NCBI RefSeq assembly: GCF_030272615.1
Contig: NC_081415.1
Span: 623,843,740-623,907,739 of the forward strand
Direction of reading: 5' to 3'
DNA: 64,000 bases
DNA from: Cryptomeria japonica
Lineage: Eukaryota > Streptophyta > Pinopsida > Cupressales > Cupressaceae
Numbering within the stretch: the first letter of the stretch is position 1; each line of letters starts with the position of its first letter. The position numbers were made by a program, and so were the translations under genes. This document shows, one piece after another, positions 46,041-57,650 of this stretch. Under the pieces are notes generated by a model. The model was not told the DNA's origin, did no database searches, and worked only from the letters and a program-made list of their open reading frames with translations.

Positions 46041-46532
46041 TTATGCTATGACAAAATCCTCAGCAAAGAAATGAGAAATCCTATCTACAGCCCATGATAC
46101 ATCCTCGCTGTTATCTCCTGTATCAACAGTCTGAGGCACAAGAGAAGATCTGCAAAGAGGGCAGGTATTCTGGTCATGATCAAGCCATTTATCCAAGCAA
46201 TTCTTGTGAAATATATGGCAGCAATTACAGAGCTCTCGAATTTCATCATCTTCTTCAAATGAACTCAAGCAAACAGCACACTCATAATCCGCTTCACTTT
46301 CACAGGTCCTCTGCATGAAATCTCCAAAAGTAGCAATGGGCAAGCGCTGTCTGATAATTTCTGCAGAAGCAGAACATTCTTCATTGACTGAACAATCCTG
46401 CCATGGAGAGGTTTCAGATTCAAAGCAATCTAGAGCCCACAGAATAGCGTTTTTTACAAACGCCAATAAAAATGCAACGCGCAGCACCAAACGAGGAATT
46501 ATCAGAATATATTGACCTGCCAAGAAACCCAT
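46041..46532 (-). CDS. BRH1/RHA-type RING-H2 finger protein, putative E3 ubiquitin ligase
   Basis: A single-exon gene of 163 residues and the only convincing host gene in the window. Start: the ATG at 46532 ([20 protein letters not shown]) is the first in-frame ATG after the upstream stop and matches the way Arabidopsis BRH1-like proteins begin; the open frame upstream has no ATG. Residues about 8-35 are hydrophobic and probably anchor it in a membrane. Residues 85-127 form a RING-H2 finger: C85, C88, C104, H106, H109, C112, C124, C127, with EDDEIREL before the third ligand, Trp116 in CLDKW, and CPLC at the end. Family knowledge: this finger binds two zinc ions and recruits an E2 enzyme; BRH1 of Arabidopsis is brassinosteroid-responsive and related small RING-H2 proteins act in hormone and stress signalling. 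The substrate is unknown. The length (about 160-170) is normal and there are no breaks. A TAA ends it. Confidence 0.88.
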   Translation of the reverse strand: MGFLAGQYILIIPRLVLRVAFLLAFVKNAILWALDCFESETSPWQDCSVNEECSASAEIIRQRLPIATFGDFMQRTCESEADYECAVCLSSFEEDDEIRELCNCCHIFHKNCLDKWLDHDQNTCPLCRSSLVPQTVDTGDNSEDVSWAVDRISHFFAEDFVIA

Positions 46533-46600
46533 AAAGGAGCTACCACTCGAACAATCCAACCCACCCAATACCTTACGATGTAAACAGAAACCAAATAAAT

Positions 46601-46700
46601 AAACAACCCAATTGGTCAGGAAATGTAAGCAGAAACCCTAAAACAACCCAGTTGATGAGGAAATGTCAACAGAAACCCTAAAACAACCCAGTTGGAATTT
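46601..46700 (-). promoter_or_regulatory. 40 bp tandem repeats with telo-box motifs upstream of the RING-H2 gene
   Basis: About 2.5 copies of a 40 bp unit (AAACAACCCAGTTGATGAGG is half of it), with AAACCCTAAA at 46633-46642 and again 40 bp later (46673-46682). On the gene strand these are TTTAGGGTTT motifs 100-150 bp upstream of the start codon, probably in the 5' leader or proximal promoter. Telo-boxes are bound by Myb-type and Polycomb-recruiting factors in plants; a role here is inferred. Confidence 0.6.
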
Positions 46701-48575
46701 TAGCACAGCGGGCTCAAAGGAGCAGATGGGTATAAAAATCTGTGGAATTGTAGATGACCCAAATGGATTCCCACAAGATAAGCTTTGCCCTACCACAGAC
46801 GTGAATCCATCAATTACAACCTATCCGATTCAATACACAGTGAAGTCCAGCTATACAGATGTAAAAGCATGGTAAATTTCAAACCGACCAGAATTGGACG
46901 GCTCAAGAAGAGAATCTGATGGACCCTGGGAATATATATATATTTTATCTTAGCACATTGAGTATGAACGGCTGGAGCAGAGGAAGACTAAGAGAACATT
47001 TCAACCAGAATATAAAGCCATTCTATTTCACATCGCCCCTGAGCATTCAATAGGAATCTACAAAAGCAGTATAGACGGAGGAGATAACATAAAGTTGCTG
47101 TAGCAGTCTTATACTGTTGTCCTTGCATGGACATGAGAATATAGATAAGAATTTTGACTAAATCAATGGTTTCTGTTCATCTTTCGTAAGTACGTATCTA
47201 TCTTAACAACTTACTTGTTTTCTTACTGGATGGAGGAAAGTAGGTAGAAGGACTGAATGGTATAGGGAGGTTACCTTTCTTCACCTTTTTATCTCATGGA
47301 GGTAAAGTATAATGATATTTTTATAAATTAAAGCCTTGTAGATCAAGATTCCCATCCTCATCGCCTATTGTTTGGCTGTAGGTACAATAATAACGGCCCC
47401 ATTTTGTAGCTGTGAGAGAAGCCTTTTTCATAATATATTCTAAAGGTGGTTAAATGATATAGACAATTTGGACTGATCTAGTAAAATGGTAAATGTATTA
47501 TGTGCATAAAGTTAACAATGTGGCAAAACATCAGAATTATCTGGAAGACAAGAAACAAGGTTGCGAATAAAATATCAAGGAAACTACAAGGAAACCTTAC
47601 TCGAAAGAAAAAGATATTGCTTCCTCGGGTAAGAGAGAACCGACTTATATAGGAAAGACCAAAGAAAATTAATTTTTAAGGATTATGTTTTGAGGCATTC
47701 GGATTGACTTTAATGGTGAGTAAATGTTGATTTGTGTCTTTTATTGGTTTTTTTTAAGTAGTATAACATTGTTTTTTTTGGAGGATTTAATGTTATCTAT
47801 AAAGACATTTTAGCAATCTAATATGGGAGCACGAGCCTTTAGGTTGAAAACCTCTTTGGCTAAGAACCAAGGACTAAGGGATATTAATTCCATCAAATTC
47901 GTTCAGGGCATCATCGCAATCACATCCCTTATGATGTGGGGACCTTGCACTCAACAAGACTATTCCTATGGACTTATTTAGAGCTATTCAACTTTACCAA
48001 TATATCAAGGGTCCATTGTCTAATATTATAGTTTCAATATATTAATAAATAGTAATTAATTTTGCATTATTGGTTAATAGATTGTATCTATTTTCGCTGT
48101 AATATTATAAGGAGATATTAAAATTATATGTTTTTCTGAACATAAATTAATAAAACATTTTTATTCACTATAATGAGGCATCTAGTTTGTTCACCATATT
48201 GGCAAATGAGTATAAGACTATTTCAAGGCATATTACAATTGTTTTATGTCTAACAATATATTTTAATTTTAAACCTAATATATCTCCAATACCATTTTTG
48301 ATATATGGACAAGAATAAACATGCATTATGATAGTATATACCTTGATAGGAAACCATTGTTGGCTTCTGAGTAGATGAAGGAAAAGAAAAAAAGAGGTTG
48401 TATGTGATGAGTCAAATAGAGTATTAAAAATCTAATTATATGAAATGATGGTAGAATAATGTTTAAGGATATAGTAAATAAGGGCGATAGCTATTCTCTA
48501 TACAAAATAAAATGTCATGTCATAATAAGACATTATGCTTTATCCTCCATTTGGGGGCATGATAACAACATACAT
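46701..48575. other. Upstream region of the RING-H2 gene and intergenic DNA
   Basis: No supported gene. A GAATATATATATATTTTAT run at about 46930 could supply a TATA element for the minus-strand RING-H2 gene, though it lies about 400 bp from the start codon. The rest is AT-rich with no recognised repeat. Confidence 0.5.
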
Positions 48576-49780
48576 TGTTGGCAATATATCTTTTCGTTGA
48601 TGTCTACTTGATGTCTAACAATACATGTTTCCATTGAGGAGATGATTGGTGTATGTATTGTTGTCATTGATATATCAAATGTTGTATATTGGGCGTATTG
48701 AAGAGTAGTTGTGCCATTTTAGATTGATTAGTGATATAAAAGACAATCTAGAGGTACATAAGATATGTATTGATACACATGATTTATGCCATAGTTATAT
48801 AATTCAGTCACCTCGATTGATGTATAGAAGTCAGTTGAGTAACATTTTAGTTCAGATTCATAATTGAGTGATTGAAGAAATTTGTATAAGTGTAGAAACG
48901 TTTATTTTCTTATGACTCTTTGTTGGTAAATTGCTATGCATTTTATTGTATTACATCTTATTGTTGTGTGGTTTAGGTCTTAATATTTGAAGTGTGTTAG
49001 GTGTCTACTATCAAGTTTTCAAATCATATATATTCTACAAAAAAAATATAAGGATTTGTTTCTAGGATCACAGTTTGACAGTGAAGCGTGTGTCAGTATG
49101 ATCACTAGATGCTCCACATACTACCACAGTGATTAGTATGACCATACTATTTGGGGAGGATATTAAGGATTGTGCATTGGATCAGTGATATGAGTTTCAG
49201 TTGTATTGGTGTTTTGGTACATAGTATTTACTATGTTGATGTCACACAGTCTGTCTAGTATGAACAATGTTTACCAATCTAGTGATGTTGTTCTTTTGCA
49301 CCAACACTTGTTGATTGATTACTTTTCCATATGTTTTTAGAAATTTTGCAGATAATCTATAGTTCCTTCATATTTGTCTACATAATGTTTTGAGTCTCTT
49401 TTCAATGGTAAGGAGACAAACAATTAGAAATTTTGATAATGGTGTTGAAATTTGAGCCGATTGGCTATGTTTCTTTAATTATGGATGATCTTGACCTTAT
49501 TGGCTTTTAAGGATGTGGTATGACATGGTTGGTGTTTAGTTAAGTCTTAGGTTGAGTTGCAGCCTATTTTTGATGATTATGAATGCATTGGAGGCCTAGC
49601 TATGTTGTTTTGCACATTTCATTTGCTAAGTCCTATATGAGATGATAAGGAAGGATAAATAATTTTTAGAGATGTGAGAGTTGATTTGAAGAATTTTAAT
49701 GTTCAAAATCAATCATTGATATATAAGATGATTATGGGGTCTGTAAAATATTTGTGACAAAATATATGAGCTTTCAAGAG

Positions 49781-49785
49781 GACTA
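49781..49785. repeat. Target-site duplication GACTA of Copia-3, left copy
   Basis: GACTA before the left LTR pairs with AACTA (56496-56500) after the right LTR, with one mismatch. Confidence 0.65.
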
Positions 49786-50844
49786 TGTTAGGTCCCAGAG
49801 ACAACTGAGAGGAGGGGGGGTGAATTAGGTGTCAAACAAATCAAAACCAAAAACAACTTAACCAACTTAATGCTTAATACCAGTAAACTAGCTAAGTATG
49901 CCGGTAGATAGTTTTAATAGTTAATTGCTATACCGGTAAAGATTAATGCATGAAACATAAACACAAAGTCATCCACAACACATGACACCAATATTTGTAC
50001 GTGGAAATACTGTAAGGGGAAAAACCATGGTGGGAAACCTTACCCACAATCAGATGATACTACTGCAAATAGTAAGTGTACACAAATGGGGTCTGCACAT
50101 GCAGAAAGGCCAACAACCTAGAGCTCACTGCTCAATCACAAAATGTGAGTCACACTGACTACAGTTGGATGGTTAAATCCAATAAGGATGTACTGCACAA
50201 AATAGCATCTTCATATGGTGGATTCAGTACTGGTGTAATGTTGATATGCTTTCACAAAAACCTAGCTTCACCTTCAAATAATGTTTGTGTGTATTGCACT
50301 ACTTAATCTCACATATACCTTCACACAATTCTTTTTCACATTCCACACTTGATCTTACAAGTAAGATCTTACATTTATACCATAACCTAAGACCAATTTT
50401 AGTAGGTCGGCTCTACAACATATTACAATAAAAACATTTTACAAACAATATAATATCCGATGCAATAACTGATTGAACATGTCGGCTTAATGCATTTACA
50501 ATAATAATTAATCATCTCCATAGTATGCTATTCTGATCTGGAAAAGATAAACCTGCCGGTGTAACCCTAGATAACCCTGGACCTATTTGTCGATAAAAGC
50601 AAATATGCAAATATGAATATATCAATGATTAATTCATTAAGATAAGATGTCCACATGATGTCTTCGATATTACCAAGTGTCTTCCATATCATTCCAAGTG
50701 TCGGCGATCATTATATCCTATCGGTGAACCATATACCAGTAACTGTGCAATAGTTGCTTGCTGGTGAATGTTGTTGGATGTCCAAAGTGCTAGTGTTTTA
50801 GTAGGTGTTGACATCAATGACAAAACCATACCAAAATGCCAACA
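49786..50844 (-). repeat. Copia-3 3' LTR
   Basis: TGTTAGGTCCCAGAG ... AAAATGCCAACA on the plus strand, 1059 bp. Matches 55434-56495. Confidence 0.92.
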
Positions 50845-50857
50845 ATCTCCCGCTTTG
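50845..50857 (-). other. Copia-3 polypurine tract
   Basis: CAAAGCGGGAGAT on the minus strand, directly before the 3' LTR. Two more purine runs lie at about 50986 and 51134 between pol and the tract, the same layout as in Copia-1, -2 and -6. Confidence 0.75.
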
Positions 50858-51220
50858 GCATTGATGGCAACACAAGATAAAAAAACCATCAAAGTTCCAA
50901 AACAAAAATGCCAAAAACCAACAATCTTGAAAAATATCATAACCATAATACAGAGAGTAATAGTCTCTCCCAAATGACAATCTCTCCCCCTGGGAGCAAC
51001 ATGTTTTATCCAAAGTTCCTCTAAAGATAATGTGTTTTTCAATAGATATCTCTACCCCTTTGACATCAAATGCCAAAGTTATAATAAAACCAAGTTCATA
51101 TACAAAATACCATTCAATTCAATATACCAACTACTCCCCCTGAGAAGTAGCTTCCTCATCAAAGACCAGAGTAAAAGATTTGTCTTTTAATTATGTCGGT
51201 TGATGACAATAATCAACTTC

Positions 51221-54200
51221 CTAAGTCTTTACCGGTGGTGGTATGACTCCAAGCTGATCTCTGAGATATTCAAAAGTCTCCTTAGGCAAAGGTTTTGTAA
51301 AGATATCTGCAAGTTGTTCTTTAGTATTCACATAAACCAGTTTTATCTCCTTTTCTTCAACTTTGTCCCTTAGAAAGTTCAGTTTGATAGAAACATGTTT
51401 TGTTTTAGAATGTAGTACTGGATTCTTAGATATATCAATTGCTGCAGTGTTATCACAATATATAGTAATAGGTTCCTTGAATTTTACCTTTATGCCTTTT
51501 AGCATTTGCTTAAGCCATAGTACCTATGTACAATTAGTTGCTGCTACAACATATTCTGATTCTGCTGTTGATAAAGATGTACAACTCTATTTCTTACTCA
51601 ACCAAGAAATTAGTCTATTTCCAAGAAAGAATGCTCCGTCGGTGGTTCTTTTTCTATCATCCACATCTCCTGCCCAATTTGCATTTGTGTATGCACATAA
51701 TTCAAAGTTTTTCATCTCTAGGATACCATAATCGAAGATTTATAGTACCTTGTAAGTACCGGAAAATCCTTTTTACTGTTGATTCATGATTTTCTCTAGG
51801 ATTACTTTGAAATCTTGAAACAATACATACTGCATTCATAATATCAGGTCTGGTTTGTGTCAAATACAGTAAACCTCCTATCATAGATTTGTATCTAGTT
51901 GGATTAACAGGTGTAGATTCATCCCTTTGAGATAATTTGTCATTTGTAGTCATAGGTGTGCTTATCGGTTTAGAGTTCTCCATCCCAAATTTCTTTAGTA
52001 ACTCTTTTAAGTATTTGGATTGACTCAAGAATATACTTTTATTAGTCTGTGAAATTTGCAATCCTAAAAAGAATTTTATTTCACCAATCATAGACATTTC
52101 AAATTCTTGCTGCATTTTAGTAGAAAATTCCTTACATAAACCATCTTCTCCTCCAAAGATTATATCATCGACAAATACTTCTATAATCAAGATGTCATCA
52201 TTAGTTATTTTGTAATATAAATTGTTGTCTGCATTTCCTTCAGTAAAACCAACCTTTAAAAGATACTTATCCAATCTTGCATACCAAGCTCTTGAAGCTT
52301 GTTTTCATCCATACAGAGCTTTCCTTAACCTGCAAATCATATCATTGTCATCTGTCAAAGAAAATCCATCAGGTTGTTCAATGTATACTTCCTCTTCAAG
52401 ATCTTCATTCAAAAATGCACATTTAATATCCATTTGATAAACTTTGAGGTTCTTGTGTGCTGCAAAAGCCAAGAATAATCTGACTGCCTCAATTCTAGCT
52501 ACTGGTGCAAAGGTTTCATTGTAATCAACTCCTTCCTTCTGAGAATATCCCTTACACACTAGTCTTTCTTTATTTTTGACAACCTTACCATCTTCATTAA
52601 GTTTGTTTCTGAATACCCATTTGGTTCCAATTACATTTTTATCTTTAGGTCAAGGAACTAATGTCCAAGTGTTATTTTTCTCAATTTGTTCTAATTTTTC
52701 TTCCATAGCTTTAATCCAAAATTTGTCTTCGCATGCCTCATTAACAGATGATGGTTCAATTTGAGAAATAAGACATACCTCTTCATTTGCCAATCTTCCT
52801 ATTGTCATAACTCCTTTAAACTTGTTTCCAATTATCTGATATTTAGAATGATTCAATCTTACATACCGAGGTGTCTTTGTTTGTTGTTGTTGTTCAATTA
52901 TTGTGAAATCCTCAGATGGTACCGGGGTAACTGGATCTTCATTCTATACCAGTGGATTTAGTGTAGGTTCATTTGTCACAATTTCTATTGCCAGTTCAGA
53001 GTCTATATACCTTGATGTTCCTCTGAATTGTTCATCAATTTTTACATTTGTACTCTCAACAATTTTCTGCAATCTCTTGTTAAAACATCTATATGCCTTG
53101 CTCTTAGATGGATAACCAAGAAATATTTCTTCATCACTTCTAGGATCAAATTTCCCAGTATACTCATATCTTGTGATATAATATTTACTTCCAAAAATTT
53201 TGAAATACTTAAGAGTAGTAGTATTACAAAATGATAGTTCATGAGGGATCTTATCGGTTTCACCTTTGATGTCAAATTTGTTGAATGTATAGACTGTTGT
53301 GCTGACTACTTCTCTCCAATACACATGTGGTAAATTTTTTTTCTCATAACATACTTCTTGCTGCATCTAAGATAGTTTTTTTTTTCCTTTCAACAACTCC
53401 ATTCTGCTGTGATGTCTGAGGTGTTGATAGCTGTCTACTGATTCCATTCACTTCAAAAAATGTATTAAAGTCCTTAGATGTGAATTTGCTTCCTTGATCT
53501 GATCTTAAGCATTTTATTTTCTTACCAGTTTCATTTTCTACCATTGCTTTGAATAGTTTGAACTTTCCAAGTGCTTCTGTTTTTTCTCTAAGAAAAGTAA
53601 CCCGACACATTCTAGAATAGTCATCAATAATTAGCATGAAATATCTATCACCTTGTAAGCTTTTAGTTCTAGATGGACCACATAAATCAGTGTGAATCAA
53701 ATCAAGAGCATTATTGGATTTTTCAGGAATACTTTTGAAAGTAGCTCTAACTTGTTTTCTAAATTGAAATTCCTTACATATTGTATTCTGAGGTTTGACA
53801 ATTTTAGGTAGATCTCTAACTTCCTTAGAAGTACTGATCTTTACCATGAAATCAAAGTTTACATGACAGAGTCTCTTATGCCATAACCAACTTTCATCTA
53901 TATGTGCAATCAAGCATGTTTTTTCACTGTTATTCAAATGAAAGATATTACCTTTAGTCTGATTACCAGTTGCAATTTCCAAACTAGTTCTATTCATGAT
54001 TTTGTATTTTGCATTTTTAAATTGTAAGTGAAATCCTTTCTCAACTAATTGACCAACACTTAAAATATTATGCTTTAATCCTTCAACATAGTAAACATTG
54101 TCAGTGTTATGCTTACCATAAAGAGATATTGTACCCTTACCATTGATTGAACAGGCTTTGTCATCTCCAAATCTTACTAAACCTCCATTGTATTCTTGAA

Positions 54201-55377
54201 AGTTCAAGAATTTACCTTTGTCTCCTGTCATATGATGTGAGCATCCTGAGTCAATGATCCATTCATCCTTTACTTCAACTTTAGCTGCTAGGGTGTATTC
54301 TATTGGTTGAGCAGTAGGTGCCGGTTGATCTTCTGTTATAGAAACAAAAACCCATGCATTGTCTACCGAATCCTCATCAGAATCATCAGTTACACCTTCA
54401 TCAGCAATGTAACAAGATTTGTCTTTGTTCTTTTTAAATCTGTATCTCTGATATTCAAGATTAGGCTTGTATGTTCTTCTAGCTTCTTCTCTTACTCTGG
54501 GATGTCTATCAAGGCATCTCGAAGCCATATGACCAATCTTATTGTAGTTAAAAAATTTAAAGGGTGCTTTACCTTCATACTTACTTCCAACTAGACCTTT
54601 AGGCATTTTCCTTGCAAAGAGTGCTTCAAGTTCTTCAAGTTATTCATTTTCTTTCCTACTTTCTTCAAGTTCTCTTGCATAAAAGGCTTTCAAATCAGAT
54701 TTGTCAAATGATGGAGCAGATGATGTTGATTCTTTAACGGATAAATCTGTCTTAATAGTAGCAACAAGACCAAATTATTCAATTTCAAAAGCTGAAAGTT
54801 TCCCAATCAATGTATCCCTAGTTACTGATGTATTAGGCATTGTTCTTAACTCATTTATAGCAGTAACCTTCATTTTATATGTCGGTGGCAATCCTCTTAA
54901 AACTTTTGAAACAATTTCATCCTCACTTAAGGTTCCTCCACAACATTTAATACCCAAAGAAATTTAATTTACTCTTTCCATAAAAGTAGAAATCCTTTCA
55001 TCTTCTTCCATTTTTAGATGTTCATACTTGACCCGGAAGCTTTCAAGTTTTGCAATTTTGACTGTGGAATCTCCTTCATTCAGTGTTTCCAAATGATCCC
55101 AAATAGCTTTAGCAGTAGACCTATCTGATAGTCCCATGATTTGTTGATCTGATAATGTGCTCAAAAGTGCTTCTCTTGCTTTGTAACCATTTTCCTCATC
55201 TTTAGCCAAGTTAGTTGGACTGGGTTGACCAGCTACAACAATAGTATAACCTTTCTTTGTAACTTCCTAGACGTCTTTTCCAATGCAATTTAGATGTGTC
55301 TCCATTCTGATCTTCCATATGCCATAGTTGGTTCCATCAATTTTAGGATTGTCCTTCCTGAAATAGTTAGTAGACAT
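51221..55377 (-). pseudogene. Copia-3 gag-pol (gag, protease, integrase, RT, RNase H)
   Basis: Copia polyprotein relic of about 1385 codons, the best preserved in the window: one stretch of 420 codons (54606-53344) is uninterrupted. Gag begins at the ATG at 55377 (MSTNYFRKDNPKIDGTNYGI), with stops near 55270, 54965 and 54778. The knuckle reads FNYNKIGHMASRC (about 54545), so the first two Cys are replaced by Phe and Tyr. Protease: WIIDSGCSHHMTGD (about 54265). Integrase: WHKRLCHVNFDFMV keeps both His, but the CxxC reads CKEF, losing one zinc ligand. The core shows HTDLCGPS, LRSDQGSKF and SQQNGVVER, so D-D-E is present. [14 protein letters not shown] (52620), [20 protein letters not shown] (52420), VFVDDIIFGG (52165) and FFLGLQIS. 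RNase H: a broken first part (about 51700), then an open final piece TIYCDNTAAIDISKNPVLHS and QLADIFTKPLPKETFEYLR. Too damaged to act. Confidence 0.92.
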
Positions 55378-55420
55378 TGGATCTCCTCAAGCTGTTAAAC
55401 TTTTGCAAAAGAGGACTAGG

Positions 55421-55433
55421 CTCTGATACCAAT
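55421..55433 (-). other. Copia-3 primer binding site (tRNA-iMet type)
   Basis: ATTGGTATCAGAG on the minus strand, next to the 5' LTR. Confidence 0.9.
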
Positions 55434-56495
55434 TGTTAGGTCCCAGAGACAACTGAGAGGGGGGCGGTGAATCAGTCATCAAATAAATTCAAACCAAAAA
55501 CAACTTAACCAACTTAATGCTTAATACCAATAAACCAGTTAACTATTCTAGTAGATAGTTTTAATAATTAATTGCTATACCGGTAAAGATTAATGCATGA
55601 AACATAAAAACAAAGTCATCCACAACACATGACACCAATATTTGTACGTGAAAACCCTGTAAGGGGAAAAACCATGGTGTGAAACCTTACCCACAATCAG
55701 ATGATACTACTGTAGATAGTAAGTGTACATAAATGGGGTCTGCACATGCAAAAAGGCCAACAGCCTAGAGCTCACTGCTCAATCACAAAATGGGACTCAC
55801 ACTAACTACAGTTGGATGGTTAAATCCAATAAGAATGTACTGCATAAAATAACATCTTCATATGTTGGATTCAGTATTGGTGTAATCCTGATATTCTTTC
55901 ACAGAAACCTAGCTTCACCTTCAAATGATGTCTACGTGTATTGCACTGCTTAATCTCGCATATACCTTCACACAATTCTTTTTCGCATTCCACACTTGAT
56001 CTTACAAATAAGATCTTACATTTATACCATAACCTAAGACCAATTTTAGTAGGTCGGCTCTACAAGATATTACAATAAAAATATTTTACAAACAATATAA
56101 TATCCGATGCAATAACTGATTGAACATGTTAGCTTAATGTATTTACAACAATAATTAATCATCTCCATAGCGTGCCATGCTGATCTGGAAAAGATAAACC
56201 TACCGGTGTAACCCTAGATAACCCTAGACCTATTTGTCGGTAAAAGAAAATATGCAAATATGAATATATCAATGATTAATTCATTAAGATAAGATGTCCA
56301 CATGATGTCTTTGATATTACCAAGTGTCTTTCATATCATTCCAAGTGCCGGTGATCATTATATCCTGTTGGTGAACCATATACTAGTAACTGTGCAATAA
56401 TTACTTGCTTGTCGGTGAATGTTGCTAGATCTCCAAAGTGCTAGTGTTTTAGTAGGTGTTGACATCAATGACAAAACCATACCAAAATACCAACA
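55434..56495 (-). repeat. Copia-3 5' LTR
   Basis: TGTTAGGTCCCAGAG ... AAAATACCAACA on the plus strand, 1062 bp; partner of 49786-50844. Confidence 0.92.
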
Positions 56496-56913
56496 AACTA
56501 CACTATCAAAATTTGTCATATGCTTCATCCACAATAGTTCATATAATATTTCTCACTATAACCTCATTGTACCATGCCCTTGAGAGTTGATATTTAGGTT
56601 GTAAGTCTATTTTTATCTTGCCCAATGATATTGTGTCTTAGCCTGCAAGTCTACTCAAGGAGTAGTGAGGTTCCTTGGAAGTGAGCCTAAAACAAACATT
56701 ATAATACCTATTTCACATATTGTGAGTTTATCGTCACCATGATTTTTCCCACGTTTGGTTTCTGCATAAAAATCTTGGTGTTCTTCTGTGGTGCATGTTC
56801 TATTTATGTTCTTTACTTTTGTTGTTTTGATTTAATGTTTTAAAGGTTGATGAATGGTTAAAATTTAGATAATGTTGGTTGACCACCCCTCTCAACATCT
56901 AGGTGTGTTCAAC

Positions 56914-57650
56914 AATTGGTATTAGATTAGGATCCTAAGGTAATAGTCTAACAACTAAAGTAAATATTGTATTTGAACTTAGATGATTTTAGAGTAGATT
57001 CTTATAGAAGCAAAGTTAGAAGAAATGAAATTATTTGGTGATTAAAATTAGGGTTCCACCACCTAATGGGTAAACCACTAATTTATATGGGACCACCTTA
57101 CATTAAGGGAAGAGAATTGAACTTAATTGATCCAATATTAGAAGGACTAAATTTTGATCAAGTTAATTCTTCCCTTGTTAGAGTTGAAAATTGAATTGCA
57201 ATTATGTTTGATTTGCAATGCTAGATCTAGGTCAAATAGTGGGAAATTGACATAAACCAACAATAATAGAATGTTCCAGATGTCAAGAAGATTTATAAAC
57301 CTAGATATAAGGAAGGAAAACATATCAGACCATGTAATGGAAGATTCGGATTAAATTATCAAGATTGAGGAGAGTATGTCACCTTGGTCCTCCCAATATT
57401 GGGGTAGATAAACTAGATCTTTTTTGGATTAATATGACACATAAAATTCACTATTGAAAGGTTGTCACAAATTATTAGGACTTAGGGGAGTCAACCATCT
57501 TGGTCCTCCACTTTTTAAACCTTCAAAATCTATGTCTTTTTGTCATTGTTTACACTACCAGACTCCTTGTTTGTGGCTCTTGAGTCAAATACCTAAACAT
57601 AGAAAGAAGGAAATGGGTTTGGTTGATGGGGGTTTTCCTTAGGTCACACC
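56914..57650. other. Sequence after the Copia-4 LTR, no recognised gene
   Basis: Should be the internal region of Copia-4 but shows no gag signature. A phrase ending CTTGGTCCTCC occurs twice (57380 and 57508) with different surroundings. Confidence 0.4.

Larger units (their letters stand above)
49786..56495 (-). mobile_element. Copia-3, complete but inactive Ty1/copia element
   Basis: Minus-strand copia element with both LTRs (49786-50844 and 55434-56495), primer site 55421-55433, gag-pol relic 55377-51221 and polypurine tract 50845-50857. It belongs to a different family from Copia-1/2: the LTRs are about 1.06 kb and share with them mainly the C-run plus CTCAG near the end. The LTRs differ by eye at roughly one site in eleven over the first 330 bp. 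The target duplication (GACTA/AACTA) and the split Copia-4 LTR show that it inserted into older LTR DNA. Confidence 0.92.
48576..56913 (+). mobile_element. Copia-4, degraded LTR split by Copia-3
   Basis: An old plus-strand copia-type LTR in two parts, 48576-49785 and 56496-56913. The left part opens TGTTGGCAATATATC (an alternative start lies near 48650) and includes GTTGTCATTGATAT, as in Copia-1 LTRs. The right part has the AAAATCTTGGTGTTCTTCTG phrase and a C-rich CCACCCCTCTCAACATC, and ends GTTCAACA before ATTGGTATTAGATTAGG, a mutated iMet primer site. The parts join cleanly when Copia-3 and one 5 bp duplicate are removed, giving about 1.6 kb, close to the Copia-1 LTR length. No gag-pol is recognisable after it (56914 to about 57640). 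Confidence 0.5.

Noticed and set aside
46533-46637. N-terminal extension of the RING-H2 protein
   Set aside because: The frame is open back to 46638 but contains no ATG, and the protein from the ATG at 46532 already has the normal BRH1-like start.
46663-46875. Possible small gene upstream of the RING-H2 gene
   Set aside because: The frame starts inside the 40 bp repeat, has no ATG-supported start of interest and no recognisable protein features.
48540-48575. Purine tract TTTGGGGGCATGATAACA as evidence that the following LTR is a 3' LTR
   Set aside because: The other end of this LTR is followed by a primer-site-like sequence, which argues for a 5' LTR; the tract alone cannot decide.
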